Position numbers and translations under genes: made by a program. From NCBI RefSeq assembly GCF_029835735.1, contig NZ_JAOEAL010000001.1:1984001-2048000 (forward strand): DNA of 64,000 nucleotides, written 5' to 3'. The notes beneath the pieces are model-generated. The model saw nothing but the letters and a program-made list of their open reading frames with translations, ran no database searches and was not told the origin of the DNA. This stretch comes from Shewanella sp. GD04112 (GTDB lineage Bacteria; Pseudomonadota; Gammaproteobacteria; Enterobacterales; Shewanellaceae). Of the stretch, positions 63,387 through 64,000 are shown in pieces; the first letter of the stretch is position 1, and every line of letters begins with the position of its first letter.

Positions 63387-64000
63387 GGCAGATTGAATTT
63401 GTAACCTTGGCCACGAATAGTCGCTATCGGGTTGTCTATGCCATCACGGGTGAGTTTTTTGCGTAGACGGCTCACCATCACTTCAATGGTGTTAGGGTCG
63501 CCTTCCTTGTCACCATAAATCACATCTAAGAGTCGCTGTTTGGCGACGACCTCATGACAATGGCGCATTAGATATTCCAGAATGAGGTATTCAAAGGCGG
63601 TAACTTCCATAATCTCGTTGCCGAGGGTCACTTGCTTGGCGGCAAGATCCAGCTTTAGCTCACCACTGGTGATGACGGGTTTAACAAAGCCTGCGCTGCG
63701 TCTAACTAAGGCGTCGAGTCTTGCGACTAACTCTTCTTTCTGGAAGGGTTTGACTAAATAGTCATCGGCACCGGCGTTAAGGCCTTCGACTTTATCTTGC
63801 CAGTTAACTCGGGCGGTTAGGATTAAGATAGGCGCTTTAACGCCTTCTTCACGTAATTGTTGGATAAGGCTAATGCCGTCTTGATCGGGTAAACCTAAAT
63901 CGACAATGGCCACATCGATGGGGTAGTTAGTCGCTTGGAAGAATCCTTCCTTGGCGGTGAGAGCGACTTGGACTTGGTTGCCCAAATCGCTTAATTGCAC
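63377..64000 (-). CDS. phoP: OmpR/PhoP-family response regulator, N-terminus cut off
   Basis: The window ends inside this gene, so only about 207 C-terminal residues are seen. The receiver has the phospho-acceptor Asp in VAIVDLGLPDQDG, Thr in LILTARV and Lys in YLVKPFQ. The winged-helix DNA-binding domain of OmpR type (FEYLILEYLMRH, VMVSRLRKKL, TIRGQGYKF) is complete. The codon at the edge is a GTG inside the receiver, not the true start. It is coupled to the kinase by a 10-bp overlap. PhoP is inferred from both proteins. Confidence 0.9.
   Translation of the reverse strand: MQLSDLGNQVQVALTAKEGFFQATNYPIDVAIVDLGLPDQDGISLIQQLREEGVKAPILILTARVNWQDKVEGLNAGADDYLVKPFQKEELVARLDALVRRSAGFVKPVITSGELKLDLAAKQVTLGNEIMEVTAFEYLILEYLMRHCHEVVAKQRLLDVIYGDKEGDPNTIEVMVSRLRKKLTRDGIDNPIATIRGQGYKFNLPCN

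Noticed and set aside
1..64000. CRISPR arrays, prophage genes, toxin-antitoxin or phage-defence islands
   Set aside because: I found no regular spacer-repeat array, phage structural genes or defence-type domains. The repeats seen are adjacent tandem units without spacers.

Overview
This window is chromosomal DNA of a gamma-proteobacterium, most probably a Shewanella species. The basis is the moderate GC content, the complete liuRABCDE leucine-catabolism operon, gltA divergent from an sdhCDAB-sucABCD block, the fur-cobB neighbourhood and protein sequences close in style to Shewanella. The species assignment is from memory of gene order and was not searched. No tRNA, rRNA, CRISPR array or prophage was seen. 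One IS200-type insertion sequence is present.

Layout. Positions 1-7071 (minus) hold liuR-liuA-liuB-liuC-liuD-liuE, the isovaleryl-CoA to HMG-CoA branch of leucine degradation; liuE is cut by the window edge. Next come a secreted L,D-transpeptidase (minus), a propionyl-CoA synthetase-like ligase, a small multidrug resistance exporter of the SugE/Gdx type preceded by what looks like a guanidine-II (mini-ykkC) riboswitch, and 6-phosphogluconate dehydrogenase. Positions 14113-16714 hold a lipoprotein subtilase followed by a small secreted protein that looks like a detached subtilase propeptide. A stretch of small or unknown genes follows: a LysR regulator divergent from a DoxX-like/ring-cleaving dioxygenase pair, menA, a short-chain dehydrogenase, tesB-ybaY, the IS200-type element and a second LysR divergent from an MFS exporter. 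Positions 27832-32783 are an accessory metabolic cluster: a secreted hydrolase with a frameshifted signal peptide, a zinc alcohol dehydrogenase, two cupins resembling hydroxynitrile lyase, a cyclophilin-like protein and an AraC regulator. Then come a MATE transporter, a small basic protein, an ASCH protein and a three-gene RND efflux operon (one fusion protein, two permeases).

Positions 43509-54871 are the central TCA block. Citrate synthase reads leftward; succinate dehydrogenase, 2-oxoglutarate dehydrogenase E1/E2 and succinyl-CoA synthetase read rightward. Codon choice there is visibly more biased than in neighbouring genes, as expected for high expression. The right end (55251-64000) contains rnk, a GNAT acetyltransferase, fur, the sirtuin cobB with a coupled P-loop kinase, a small membrane protein, corA, an HD-GYP c-di-GMP phosphodiesterase, a 2OG-Fe(II) oxygenase and a PhoPQ-like two-component system whose regulator runs off the window.

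The most unusual items are the subtilase with its apparent propeptide encoded as a separate downstream gene, the guanidine riboswitch candidate, short tandem arrays placed against start or stop codons, and the signal-peptide frameshift in the hydrolase gene.
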